DNA of 64,000 bases. It comes from Kryptolebias marmoratus. Taxonomy: Eukaryota; Chordata; Actinopteri; Cyprinodontiformes; Rivulidae. This document shows positions 52,001-63,950 of the stretch, piece by piece. The first letter of the stretch is position 1; the number at the start of each line of letters is the position of its first letter. The stretch lies in contig NC_051441.1 of assembly GCF_001649575.2 (NCBI RefSeq), positions 12,317,104 to 12,381,103 on the forward strand. Reading direction: 5' to 3'. Both the position numbers and the translations under genes were made by a program. The notes under the pieces are model-generated. The model was not told the origin of the DNA. It worked only from the letters and a program-made list of their open reading frames with translations, and searched no databases.

Positions 52001-55000
52001 GTCTGGCTTCAAATCGGCTTTTAAAGCAAACAGCAGAAGCAAACGGTCATTGTGTGTGTACAAAACATCGCGTACTTGCTATCATTTGTCTCATTTCCTT
52101 ACCGTTTTGGCCTGTATGCAACGAGCGGCGGCCTCCTGCGCTCCGAGTCCAGAACTGCAGCTGCAGCAAACTCTGCCTGACGTCACAGCCGTTGAGTCTG
52201 AGCAGAGCACCGACGTCTGACGGGTCCGTCCGGACGTCTTCGGCCAAACACAGCAGCTGCAGGTAGCTGCCCACATTCAACTGCAGCAGGAGCACACAAT
52301 TAAAATGTAAAAACAACAACAACAATATGAAGCTTCATAAAACAATTCGAACCATGAATCCTCCACTTACAGGCGAAAGAGTTTTGAAATGAATTTCCTC
52401 AAAGCTTCCATCAAACGTGGTGCCGAAAGCAGGATCTGAAACCAGACAGAGCATGAATATATATTTTTAATAACGACCAAAATGAGGGAGTTTTGCTGCT
52501 CATTGTCCACTCATACTAACCACTGGTAGTGAGGATGACGGGCCTCTTTGTGGTGCTCATGAACGTCTTGATGGCAGCGAGAAACCCTGAGTCATCTTCA
52601 AAAATAACATCCACTTCTTCAAACAGGATCAGTGACGTGGCCGTCCTGTTCTGTTCCTTAGTGCCGCAGACTGCGGGGGATTTCACCGCACCATCTTTGG
52701 TTTTAGCGCCACTCTCGTCTCCTTTTATGGCTTTCTTTGAAGCGGCTGTACGGAATTTAAACAGACAGTGAGGAAAAAGCTGAGCACTCGTTAAAGAAGT
52801 GAATGAACGACACAGATTGTGCTCGTTTACCTTTCTCCTCTTTTTTCGTAGTTTTCGGTGGCTCTTTGTTGGCCACTTTGAAGAACTTAGCTAAAGAGGT
52901 CGGTGCCAGGCCTCCTTTTTTAGCACTCCTCTGTGATTGGGGAACTTTCCTGGGGGAAGAGACCACCTTACGAGGGGAGTTAAGTTTTCCTAAAAGATTA
53001 AGAAAATCATCAGTTCCTCACTCGTGTACGCCTAGTTCAAGCAGATCTTATCACAACAATAAACACTGTTAGTGCACGGTTTGTTCGTACTTGGAGAAAG
53101 TCCAGGTTTAACAGAGCTGCTTGCTCCATAGCTGTTGAAATAGGTGGGTTTGTAGGCATTGACCCCCTGACTATCCACCTGGTGGGACTGAGTCGCTTCC
53201 CTCAGCTGGGAGAGTATTAGACGACCACTTCGCTGAGATGAGGCGTTCACCTCAAATACCTTGAGAGGAAAAAAAAACAAAACACACGAACAGTATGCAG
53301 TTATTTCCCCAAGCGTGCAATGTTTTTTTTCCTGCTGAAAAGTGATGAATTTGTACCTTGAAGCCGAGCTCTTGAGCACAAGCGTACACCGCAGCAGTTT
53401 TCCCAACTCCAGTGGGTCCTGTGATGAGCACGGTGTTACACAACATGTCCTCCGTGTCCTCTGTGTCCTGGGAGTCCTCGTCTCTACAGTCCCAGTCTGA
53501 GTCTGAACCAACAAAAACAAAACAAAACACATCAAGCGGTGAAAATAAACCAATACAGGAAGAGATAAACAGAAAATTTCTCACCATTGCTGCCTTCTTC
53601 TTGCTTCTTGTCCTTCTGATTTCTTCTCTCTTCTCTGTCGGCACGGAGTTTCCACTCCTTCAGCCAGCTGAGGGGAAAAAAGTGCAAACATTTAGTGCAA
53701 ACATCACTAATAACAAGCACGACGTGTCTGCGACTGAGCTGCAGGCTAACTTCCTCACCTGTGAAGCCTCTTCACTGCAGCAGTGTTGTCTACGATGTCG
53801 CTGCAGTGCTGGGGCTGATATTTGTCGGTCCACAACAGATCCTCTTTCACCACATCTGAAGAAAATAACAGCAGAGTCAGTTTCAGGATGCAAACCAAGT
53901 GATTTCAATTTGCTGCAGAAAAAAGTTGAGAAACGACGGGATTGTCTGATCACAATGGTGGTAAAATACAGACGATGATAATATTAAGTGTCGTAATAAA
54001 AGCGGCTTCAACAAAGAGAAGTAATGATCTCTCATTATTGTGCATTTCAGGATTTCTGTTCTTAATTCATGAGGGTTTTTCCATTTTTCACAGCCAACAC
54101 CTCACTACAAACAATCTGCAACAACAAAATATGTTGGTAATGAATTCTAACTAAAAATAGCATTTAGAAACACACCTCAGCTCTTTTTTTATGAGCTCAT
54201 GAGTTCTGCATTAATAATAATTAAGAACTATGCTGTTTAAGCCACACCTTTCTTTCCAGCATCCTCTTCCAAAATCAGGTCATCCACCACAACAACAGAA
54301 TCATCTTCAGACGGGACGGGAGCAGATGTGGGTGATGGCTTGAGTTTCTCCTTCACCTCCTCCTCCTCCTCCTCCTTCACCCTGGATCTCAGACCTCGCC
54401 TCCGTCTTTTAGGCGGCTCCTGTTCAGCTTTAGAGATGCCCTCCACCGAATGGTTTGATTTCTGCTTTTTAGCCACCTTCATTACACCTCCCCTCCCATC
54501 TTCACTCCTCTTCCTCTTCCCTCCAACAGATTCAGCTGGCAGCGGCGGGCAGGGCTTTTCTTCTGGGACTGCTGCGTAAAATCAACAACAATAACCCCAA
54601 AGGTGAGCTGTGAGGACAGAATAACAAATACTTCCAACTTAAAAAGTACAAGTTCTGGTAATTAGACTGGATTTAGTCAAACTGACTGACAAGATTAAAA
54701 AAAACACGCAGGCACCAGACGGTTTGCAAACCGCCCCCACATCTAGATTTCTCCAAACACGGACCTGAAGGTGTGAACTGTCGCTGGTGCTCGGCGCGCC
54801 TCTCCAGGAAGCGAGCGAAGAAGGTCTGCGTGGGGAAGTGAGAGTTGGAGATCCCGAGCTCCTCCACCAGAAGCTGGCGAATACTTTCAGAGAATTCAGG
54901 CCTCCAGCCCGACGCCTGAAAAGACACCCCATATATCTCGGCGTTAATACCAAAAAGCAGATTTAAAACGTATTGGATACAGATAAACATTCAAGTGTGG

Positions 55001-58000
55001 ATTATTAATAGTTTTTAAATTTTTTCCCCCCAAACAGCCTTTTTGACTCTGGACATTTCGACACAAGAATAAAAAGAATCTGCACATTGAAGTAATACTT
55101 TTATACCTTCTCATAAACCTTTCTACAGGCTGGTACTGTCTTCACACAGAGGGAGGAACTAACAGATGGAAGTCGGTTCAAAGTTTGGCTCCAAGTCTCT
55201 TTCAGGTGACTCAACAGTGACGACTCGGGCCACGGCAGACTCCAAAGAGGACAATCTGTCAAAACACACTAAAATAAGTTTGGTCTAAACGCTGAGCTTA
55301 ACCTACAAGTTCCTCAAAAGTGCAGGAGTGGATATTATAAGCTCCTACGAAGGAGAAGCCTACCATCTGGTGGTTGTTTTGTGTGTGTGACTGTCTGGAA
55401 GGAAGAAGAGGCGATGGAGTAAGCCTCTTTGGTGGCAGCGGTCTTCGCCATCTGTTTCCTGAAGGACTCGGGCAGACCACTCTTCAAGAACTCCCTGCGC
55501 GCCCGGAACTGCTCGTCGTCCTGGGAGGTCTCCGATCCCTCGCGACTGCTCTCGTCAAAGATGGAAACCACTGCAGACACCCTCCGGCAGGACCTCTCCT
55601 GGCTCAGCGAGGCCACTCTGGAGCCTGAACAAGAAAAGAAAAAAAAACATTAGATGAGATCATTCCCTAAATGAGGAATAGTAGATAGCGGAGAACGAAA
55701 GACAACCTGGGACAAGTTTGGACTCCTTGTCAGCTGGACTGGCTTTGCCCAGGACATCATTCAGACTGCGCAAAGGTTTCTGGGTTTTACTCTTCTCTGG
55801 TGCAGCCTGAGGAGGGGAGCTCAGGTCATCGACACAGATAAGAGAATCCTGGAAAAATAGAGCCACAGAACATCGTCCTGAAAGTCATTAACAAATGATA
55901 AAGAGACATGGATTCCCTTTTATGTTTGTGCCTTATGGATACTCGATGAAGTTACTGATCAATACTCAGCACTAACTTGATTCATCGTCACAAAAAACAG
56001 TTAAATATCATTAAAATCAAAAATAAATACAGTCTGAATCAAAACTAAACATAACAATGACTTGTAAGTTGCAATTAAAAGGTTTATATTCAATTTTTTG
56101 AATGATTAGGTAATAAAAGATCACTTCAAAGTACTAATTACACAGCCTGTCTTAGTTATTCAGATTATTAACTAAAGTAAAAACTGCACCTCATCGTAAC
56201 AGTAGCTCCTCTGGATGGAGGTCTTGACTCGTGATGATCTCCTTGGTGTTTCCTTCTCCACGCAAGTTTTCTTGCTTTGCTGAATCATTTTGGCTTTTTC
56301 CACCAGCTTCTTCGCCTGCTTCCTTTTTTTGGACTCATTTGATGTCTAACACAGACAAACCGTAAGTATCTTGTCATCACAGCGCTGATCCCTTTGTGTT
56401 TACAGATTGATAAAATGTCAAAAAAAACATCACACTTACTTTACTCGTCAAAGACTTTTTGTCACCTCCACTTTCAGTCTTGGACGTGGAATTTCTATGA
56501 ATTCGACTGAATTTAATTCTTTATAAACAAAAAGAAAAAAAGTAAATAAAACAAAGTGCTTAAACACGACACTGTGATGTATAAATGTTGCAGAGTAGAG
56601 ACTGAAGGTAGAAGTTACCTGATTGGACTTTCCTTGACGTTTTGTGGACACACCATCTCTGCTACAAAGACACCATATTTAGATCTGCGTGTCTTCGGGG
56701 TGGACATGTTTCTGGGACTGTCCTCAAGTGAAACGACGGCCGCGGCCTCCTTTGTCTCCTTTTGTCTCCTGGTTTTCCTGACGGGAGATGCTGCGGGGGT
56801 TTCAGGTGATTGTCTACGAACAGCTTCTCGCCTGGACCTCCTCAGAGCCAGGCCTGATGGACTTGAGGTGACGGGAGGACCCTCCTCTTTGTCCTCAGTT
56901 TTGTCCACAGCTGTAGCAGCGGGTGATGCAGTGACCGCCTCCTTTTCAACTTTAGCTTTGCTCCTCCCACTTTTAGCAGGTTTCTTCTTAGTTGGCGTGT
57001 TGTTCTGAGAGATTTGGTTATCAGAAAGAACAATTACAACACTGTCTTCTGTCGTTTGGTCTGCAGCCTCCACAGTCTTCTCTTCGGCTTGCTTTTGTTT
57101 GCCCTGGCTTTTCACGGGCTTGGTTTTGTTTCCGTCCAGGCTGGGCTGTTTGAAGGCAGCCATGAACTGCTTCCTCTCTGCTTCGCTGCACTTCGGCGTG
57201 GATTCGCTCTCAATCACTGCCAACTCCAGGTCGTCCTCTTGAAGAACCACGTTAGATTTTCGTTTCACAGACGGAGAAAGAGCCGGACTCTGGTGCTCAT
57301 CCTTCGTGTGAGGAGATGAGACGATCTCTGCAGGGCTATTAGACCCTTTTCTCCTTTTAAAAATGGATGCTACTTTCCCCGCAGCCTTGACTGCTTCCTG
57401 TTTGGCTGAAACGGCATGGACCTCCGCCTGGATGGTGACAGTTCGAGGTGAGATCTGCACAGATGGCACCACTGGACTCGTGTCGTCTTCAGATTTGGGG
57501 ACATCTAAATGCTCAGGGTTGGATTCCTCTGCTTCCGTTGAGCTTTTACCTTTATTGTCTTTGTCATCTTTTACGTCCTCTTCCATCTTGTTCTGACTCC
57601 GCACAAAATCCTCAAAGGAGATTGTCACAGTGCTGCTGTTTAACTGAGAGGCCTCAGCCATGTTGACCTCCATGCCATCATCACACAGTGACCCCTCTGC
57701 TCCTCTCTCCTCCGGTTCAGGACACTTCGCCTCCTTTTGTTGTCTCTTTCTAGCGTTTTGTGCAGCTTTTTTAACTCGTTTTGTTTCAACTCTTGACGGC
57801 ACAGTCGGAGATAACTCAGTAGTGTTTGGCACGGTCTCCTGTTTGACATTATTTTCAGATTTGGAGCCACTTTCTGGAGGGGAACCACTTTCATTCTGCT
57901 CATCACCGACAGATTTAGCATCAGTGATGTCTGATATATCTGAATTACAAGTCTCAGCACTAAGCTTTGATAACAGAGCTGCCGTATCGCTGCCAAGTAT

Positions 58001-59128
58001 CCTGTATGTGCTGACTGAATCCGCTGGAGATTTTTGGTTTTCTTCTGTTTCTTCTACGATCACGCAGCTCGCCTCATCAGACGAGCTAACGGTTTCAGTC
58101 ACCACCAGCTTTTTAGCAGCTCTACAGGTCTTTCTTTGCTTCTCCGACGGACGTTTCCTCGTTTCCGAGCCGGTTGGTTTTTCTGCAGACCGGGACTTTT
58201 CACGGTTTTCTTTAGACTGTTGCGGCAGACTCGTCTTTTCCTTGGTGGGTGGAGCCTTTCTGCTGAAGTAGTCCATGATGTTGTTGGAACGAGGCGGAGA
58301 GAAGGGCTTCACAGGTTTAGGCACAGGAGAGAAATAGTTTGTGATCGGTTTGACAACGGGACTGCCACCATCTTTGCGAGATTTCTTACAAGGCTGTTAA
58401 AAGACAGATAAACAAAGATGAGAATTTAGGAGAAAGTAGAAATTTATACTCACTTAATAAATAAATAAATATATAACTTTTCTCAAGACTGAAATATGAG
58501 AACCCATGTAGTCATGAAACTGTAAGTCTTGAGCTGTAGTTTAATGGTATGAACTATTTATGCATTTATGCTTCCAGCAAAGTGAAAAAAAGCTTCTTCC
58601 AACTACATGAAGAAGAAATAATGTGTCAGATTTAAAGTAAAACTCTGGGTGCTAATTAAACTAATCTAAATTAAGTATTGAAAGATGGCCGATCATGTAA
58701 TTGCCTGAATCTTTGTCTTCATTTGTCTGTCAGTTTTCAAAATATTTCATGAACCAGTAGAGATTTTGATGAAACTGTCAGAGAGCAATCATTAGACGTA
58801 CATCTACAACTAATTAACTTTCGGAGGTGACACAATTCAGGATGGCTTTAAATTCAAACCTCTTAGGACTTAATCAGTTTTGCAGATGCTGAGCTAAAAC
58901 TTGATGTGGTACTTTTACTTGATTCATAAAATGAGCTAAACAGTTGCAAACAATCTGTAACAATATGCTTGCACGACTTCTCCAAACAAATCATCAACAG
59001 AGTAATTTCCTGGCACACGTCTAATACAAAAGCCGATGCCGATTCCACACATTTATAATAAGGATTATAGTTTTTACCTGGCTGTCAAAGTCCTCGATGA
59101 CAGAAGCCATAGCCACAACACCAGCCAT
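49077..59128 (-). CDS. atad5: ATPase family AAA domain-containing 5 (Elg1-type PCNA unloader)
   Basis: 21 coding exons give about 1804 residues (human 1844): 59128-59078, 58393-56619, 56518-56440, 56345-56190, 55848-55707, 55624-55364, 55255-55107, 54915-54765, 54571-54248, 53855-53759, 53667-53585, 53502-53357, 53259-53091, 52989-52831, 52745-52521, 52435-52371, 52280-52103, 52017-51884, 50399-49564, 49478-49323 and 49155-49077. The disordered N-terminus has PIP-like blocks (KPITNYFS, NIMDYFSRK). The AAA module shows LWTDKYQPQ, Walker A GPTGVGKTAAVYA and a Walker B-like LILFEEVDVIFED, then the sensor-1 LTTSDP. The C-terminal lid/collar ends LPTMRTICRSEQLKERGK. ATAD5 with RFC2-5 removes PCNA from DNA and recruits USP1/UAF1. 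Exon 9 begins at a NAGNAG acceptor. The gene's largest exon is the second (1775 nt). Confidence 0.96.
51095..51275 (-). mobile_element. LINE/SINE tail fragment
   Basis: Reverse copy of the tail seen at 33655-33690: on - it reads CTGTGGCAACCCCTGAAGAAG with a polypurine run, preceded by a gene-free block containing GGATGCCCTCCACGACGCAAC and CGAACCCACAACCCTC (+ strand), words typical of fish tRNA-like SINE/RTE composites. In atad5 intron 18. Confidence 0.6.
58726..58915 (+). repeat. dispersed repeat family A, single unit
   Basis: One unit in atad5 intron 1: TCTGTCAG...AAAATATTTCATGAACC, GATGAAACTGTCAGAGAG, ACATCTACAACTAATTAACT, GATGGC and TGCTGAGCTAAAACTTG. Same order as the 47.8-kb units, with more divergence. 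Confidence 0.65.
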
Positions 59129-59541
59129 AATTTAAGAAACCTGAAGTAGGAGAAAAAATATATTTTTACCCAGATCTTAGGGGGCATTAAATTACTGCAG
59201 AGACCAAATCTATTTATATCTTTGATATGTGATGCCTCTCATTAATGTATTATTATTAAATGAAAGGGTATGGATACAAGAAAACAGCTGAATCATAAGG
59301 ATTTCTGTCATTTAATAGCATTTAAATATATAAAACAAGCTGCTCAGTACATATTAAAGCTGAGGAAATGCTTTATTAAGTTGTTGAAGCAAAGTTTACA
59401 TCATAAAAGAACTATATGTATATATGTATGTATTTAAGGCTGTCTTGGACAACATAAGGCCTATAAAAGTGATATTATAGGTGACAGGAAACTTCTAGTT
59501 TTGTGCTCAATGGTTGAAAGAGAAAAAGTGAAAACACTCAC

Positions 59542-59910
59542 CGACAGTAGTGACTTCAGACTGTGGTCCTACAGGTTTTTATCCACCCCTAACTATGTGT
59601 GTGACTAAAATAACAGTGATAAAAACTCATTGTTTGAGTCGGACAGCTGTTTGTTTTCTACTGTAAAACGAGCTAGCATAAACTCATAGCGGCTGCGAAC
59701 ATTTCCCGAGTCACACACAAAAGTTTGGACAAAACATGCAGAGAGCTTACAGAGATGTTTTTGAGAGCTGCTCCGAGTTGAAACATTTTTCTTTGACGTT
59801 ACTTTGTTTTTCTTTTTGCCCCTTCGAAAACGCGCCAGACCGCTGGTGAACGAAAAGCGCCAAATACACATGACCTTTGACAGACACAATCCCACCAATC
59901 AGAGGCAAGA
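59542..59910 (-). promoter_or_regulatory. atad5: atad5 promoter and 5' UTR exon
   Basis: On the minus strand a donor GTGAGT (59541-59536) ends a probable untranslated first exon, spliced to the acceptor at 59141-59142, 12 nt above the ATG. Upstream, an inverted CCAAT box (CCAATCAGAGG on +, 59894-59904) and an E2F-type TTTGGCGC (GCGCCAAA on +, about 59856-59863) lie close together. That pairing suits an S-phase replication gene. TSS not determined. Confidence 0.55.
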
Positions 59911-61677
59911 AAAGCGCCGACGTCACTTCTTGCCCTTAACAAAGATGGCGCTTGACTTCGCTTTTAATGGATTTAAAAGAAAACACAGGGCCCTCTACTG
60001 GCAATAAAGTTTACTGATTTAAAACAACTTTTGCTTCTCAGCACACGCTTATCAGTCCTAAACGTTCAGATAAATACTTCTAAAAGAAAAAGAACACATA
60101 TTATAGGAATTACTTAAAAAAAAAAGATCAGCTTTATGGAATAAACTGTGCAATCTCACACCAAAATTGACTCTGTGCTATCATCTGGCTCTTGGACACG
60201 AAGCAGGAAAGTTAATGTCAGATGTTCAAAAATTTCCAGCCACTGTCCAAAAACCACATTCATAAACTTTCCCAGTTTGGTTATTGCTGCATGACACTGC
60301 TGACTGCACGTTCAAACTTGACTTTTTTTCTGTCTTGAATGTTGATTACTACAGCTTGTTTATGGCAGCCTCCAAGTGACTAAATAACCTGCCAAGGAGA
60401 GTGTACCAGTGGACATTTCAGAGCTAGTCAGTGTCATTGATTGAGTTATAAAGTGTTTGTCCATGGGGCTAACAGGACTTGGATAACAGATTAGAAGTCT
60501 GGTGAATGTTGATTAATGCAACAAGATATAACCTCTGGTCAGTGGTGCTGAAAGATTTATTCAAACTGGGTCTCAGCAGTGAAATAAATCCATGCTCAAT
60601 ACCTGAGCCTAATTAAAACCAAGTTGTGACATCATCATAATGAGACAAGTGAATCGATAGATAAAACAGAACAGAGCAGCAACACAACAAACCAGACTAA
60701 ATGATGGGAATTCAAGCAATCTTGGTGTCATATTTTTCTAAATAAAGTGTAAATTGGTGATGGCGAGAGGAAGAAAAAAAATCCCTGCATATTTAAAGAG
60801 GACCTTGTCTGTGTCAAGCCCTGCTCCTCCCCTGGACTTGGTAAATGATTCTCAGTCTTTTACTTTAATTGAGTCGTGGGGCAGGACATGCATACCTGCA
60901 TTTATCTCTAAATGTAATATGAAACCTTTCTCACAGATAGAACCACTACTAACACTGGGCCTCACGTCGTTCTATCTAATGCAGGAATGGCTTAGTGTAG
61001 ACCTTCTGTTAAAAATAACTAAATAAACTAAAATTGGAGGATAAATTATCAATCAAGCAGCTTGGACCAGACAGACCGTACATGAACAGAATACAGACAG
61101 AGGAGAGATATACAACCCAACTTTGTCTCTAAGATGATACACCTGTAGTATTTTGCTTCATTATCACCTTATCACCCACCTCATTATGTTTTGTTTTATT
61201 ATCTTGCTGAAAAGAAAAAAAAGAATATTTACTTAGTAAATCAACATAAGTTTCTGTTCATAACGACATTAAATGAACACTGATTTGTGAGACTGTCCTT
61301 CCAACAAAGATTAGTTTTATCACAAGAATTAAACTCCTCAGATGGATGTAAGTGGAAATGTAAACTGATTTTATTTATGATCAACTGTTCAACAACCAAA
61401 GTAAGATTTAATTTACAAAAGTGTTAACGTTTTATTCACTCAGACAGTATAAAATATAAAATTAGACAATGGGCTGAAGAAACTGTTAATTACACATTAT
61501 TATCAGAGTTCTGCTGATGTTTGAGAAGAAACAGGAACAATTACTTTAACAAAAGATAAACTGCTTTAATGAAGACATTTTGTTGATTTCTGTTGTCATT
61601 ATTGTTTTTATATTTTTTGCTTTGACAATATGACAAGTGTTTTTTGTTTCTTCTAACCTCACTCAAACTATAAGAGC
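59911..61677. other. intergenic region, nothing recognised
   Basis: AT-rich sequence upstream of atad5. No splice-bounded coding exon, RNA gene or bounded transposon seen. A stretch at 60750-61026 has an open frame (LVNDSQSFTLIESWGRTC) without a family match. Confidence 0.4.
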
Positions 61678-61687
61678 GAAAGTGAAA
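61678..61687 (+). promoter_or_regulatory. ISRE-like interferon response element
   Basis: GAAAGTGAAA within GCGAAAGTGAAATGG fits the ISRE pattern (GAAANNGAAA, the trailing C replaced by T). It lies about 60 bp before a candidate first exon (61740-61804). Position and spacing are those of fish interferon-stimulated promoters. Confidence 0.55.
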
Positions 61688-61739
61688 TGGAAGAAGCCAC
61701 ACCTCATTTCGTCTGCTTTACTCTTGTGTTAGTTCAGGT

Positions 61740-61804
61740 TTCGAAGCCTCACAACATGCAAAACATCAGAGAGAGACGAGTGCAAAAGATGTTTTCCAAC
61801 TGTG
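61740..61804 (+). other. candidate 5' UTR exon of an ISRE-led gene
   Basis: Starts about 60 bp after the ISRE-like site and ends at a donor TGTG|GTAAGA (61805). Contains ATGs that lead to a stop after splicing to 62475, so it is read as untranslated. TSS is a guess. Confidence 0.4.
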
Positions 61805-62474
61805 GTAAGAGACTTTATTTCATAAAACTATTTCCAAAACTGTACAGCTTTTTCTTATAACTATAACACATTTAACAAAGAAGTATTTACATGTGCTTTT
61901 TAAAGTAAAAATATTTATGGCTCAAATAAGCAGCTTTAAGAAAAGTCAGCTTTGTTGTCCTGATCTTGTTTTCTGTTTGTTTGTTTTTAATGATTAGGTG
62001 CACGAACCATTTATGTTGTGTGTAAATGCAAATAAATTATTCACTATATTTGGAATAAAAGGTTTTAGGGAAACTAGTTATATTTATATTTCACCTTTTC
62101 AGGGCAAAACCAATCTCTAGAGATAAAGATTGTGTTGCTTGATTGTTTGCTGGCAGATTTCAATAAATTCTCTTTGATTCAGGATGAACAAACCTTAAAC
62201 TGACCTTCAGATAGAAAATTTGCACAGATGTGACAGCAAAGCAATAGAGAAGAAAGAACATATCATTGTAAAATAAAATGTGAACAAAATATGTCCACAG
62301 TAACAAGAAAATAAATATACAGCTACATTCTGCCTAAAAGAACTATGAGTACAAACTACAAGACAGGTATAATTAATTAAGGCTCAACACTGTTAGGTAT
62401 CTTCAGTTTTTTTTTTAATCTTATGAATTAGTTAAAACACGTGACACCCTGTTTCCTCTTTTCTCTGCTTTTAG

Positions 62475-62575
62475 TTTCACTCCAGTTTAACGTCTGTATG
62501 GTCCAACAGCAGCTAGAAAAATTTATTAGATTGATGTGAAAATAATGGCTGAAGCTCCTGATGTTTCAAACCCGG
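62475..62575 (+). CDS. candidate first coding exon of an interferon-responsive gene, partial
   Basis: Acceptor CTGCTTTTAG (ends 62474) and donor CCCGG|GTGAGT (62576). The ATG at 62545 gives MAEAPDVSNP plus one base (phase 1). A 14-codon upstream frame (62498-62539) precedes it. No following exon is recognised before the window ends, so the product is unknown. Fish immune genes such as samd9l, GIMAP or NLR types often open with such a tiny exon and then one huge exon; this is analogy only. Confidence 0.4.
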
Positions 62576-63384
62576 GTGAGTGATGTTTTCATAAAACTCT
62601 TCATACTTTTCATTTATAGAGAATCAACAAAGTCTTGACGGGACAAGTAGAGGCCATGATGTCCATTATGAGCAATAAGTGGACAGAATCCATGAAGTGG
62701 ACAAAGAAAACAAAATCTGCTTTAAAACGTGGAATGTCGAGGAATTTGTTAATATATGAGGATGAGATCAAACAAATCTGGGTTTTCTTTAATAAAGTGA
62801 ATCTGAGTTCACAGCTGTGTGCAGCTCAATATGTAGTTACTGCTCTTCATCCTGTGATGAGTTCAATGTTGGTGGGCCTGGACTAAAGACAAATATTAAG
62901 AATTTTGACATTTATTAATGATAGAAATTGTATCAAATAAAAATAAATTAGCAGAGACCAGAGCTGCTTATGTAGAAACATCACCATCTTCTGGACGACT
63001 AAAAGAAATACAACTTCATGTAAGGAGTCTTTCAGAAAGAAAGTGTAATTAAAGACAGAAATGTGTGCATATTAGTCAACAGTTGTGCAAACTGAAAATT
63101 TGTAAACTTTTGAATAAGTTTAATCACATACAAAACTAGTGTTGTATATTTTCTCTATAATAATAAAGTTTAAAGAGTCACAACTTCATCAACTTCAAAA
63201 TACAAAGTTCAAGTTTACAGATGTGGATTATTCTTTATGAATACAAAATACTATGACTTTGTGAATACAGTTTTTTTCCTTTGAGAATATGAATTTAGAA
63301 CAGTGACCTGACGTCAAAGGGGTCACAGGCTGGTTAATGGAGACCAGAATACATAGATTTGTGTTGCTCATACGACTGTAACAT

Positions 63385-63665
63385 CAGGGAGAAGGAGCAC
63401 GAAAAACTGGAGAAATACCAAAGATGGAAAGAGGAAATAGAGACACGGTGGAGAGTCGAGGCCTCAGTGGTACCAGTCATCAGAGCACCAAACTGGAAGA
63501 GATGCTCCAACAGATCCCAGGAACAACCTTAGAGATCTCTGTCCAGAAGAACACAGTCCTAGGAACAGCTGAGATACTGAAGAGAACCCTCAACACCCAG
63601 GCCTCTGGAAGAGAACCTGAGCTTGATGTGAAAGTGGAACCACCCATGTGGAACAAATAGGGCGA
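63385..63665 (+). mobile_element. LINE C-terminal remnant
   Basis: EKEHEKLEKYQRWKEEIETR and VVPVI in one frame, then after a frameshift LEEMLQQIPGTTLEISVQKN and VLGTAEILKRTL (63484-63585). This is the C-terminus of a reverse transcriptase-encoding fish retroelement, broken and ending at a TAG before an AT repeat. Confidence 0.75.
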
Positions 63666-63672
63666 GATTGGA

Positions 63673-63673
63673 C

Positions 63674-63710
<37 letters not shown>

Positions 63711-63713
63711 TAT
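63673..63713. repeat. (AT)n microsatellite
   Basis: About 20 AT units with one G interruption, directly after the LINE remnant; it may have grown from the element's 3' tail. Confidence 0.95.
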
Positions 63714-63950
63714 TGTTACATGCAGCAATGTCTTCATGTGTCTTTGCTCTAATTTTGTTGTTTCTGAGTGTTTGCAGCTTAAGCAGGCACAGCTGGTTCC
63801 CCTTTGCCCTCTTAATGAGCAGAATATAAAGCAGAGGAGTGGAGCTGGCCTTGCCCCTCTCTCCTTTTGGTTTTGGTCATTTGGGTGCAGCTCCTGTAAT
63901 GTTCAAAACAGGCAGTGTTGGTTTTGTTGTCAACTGGTGGGTTGTAGTAG

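Noticed and set aside
57660..58271. + strand 203-codon frame
   Set aside because: Antisense to the large second exon of atad5. Ser/Phe-rich composition is the complement of that Lys/Glu-rich coding sequence.
60754..61026. Open frame of 90 codons upstream of atad5
   Set aside because: No splice context, no domain, and AT-rich intergenic composition.
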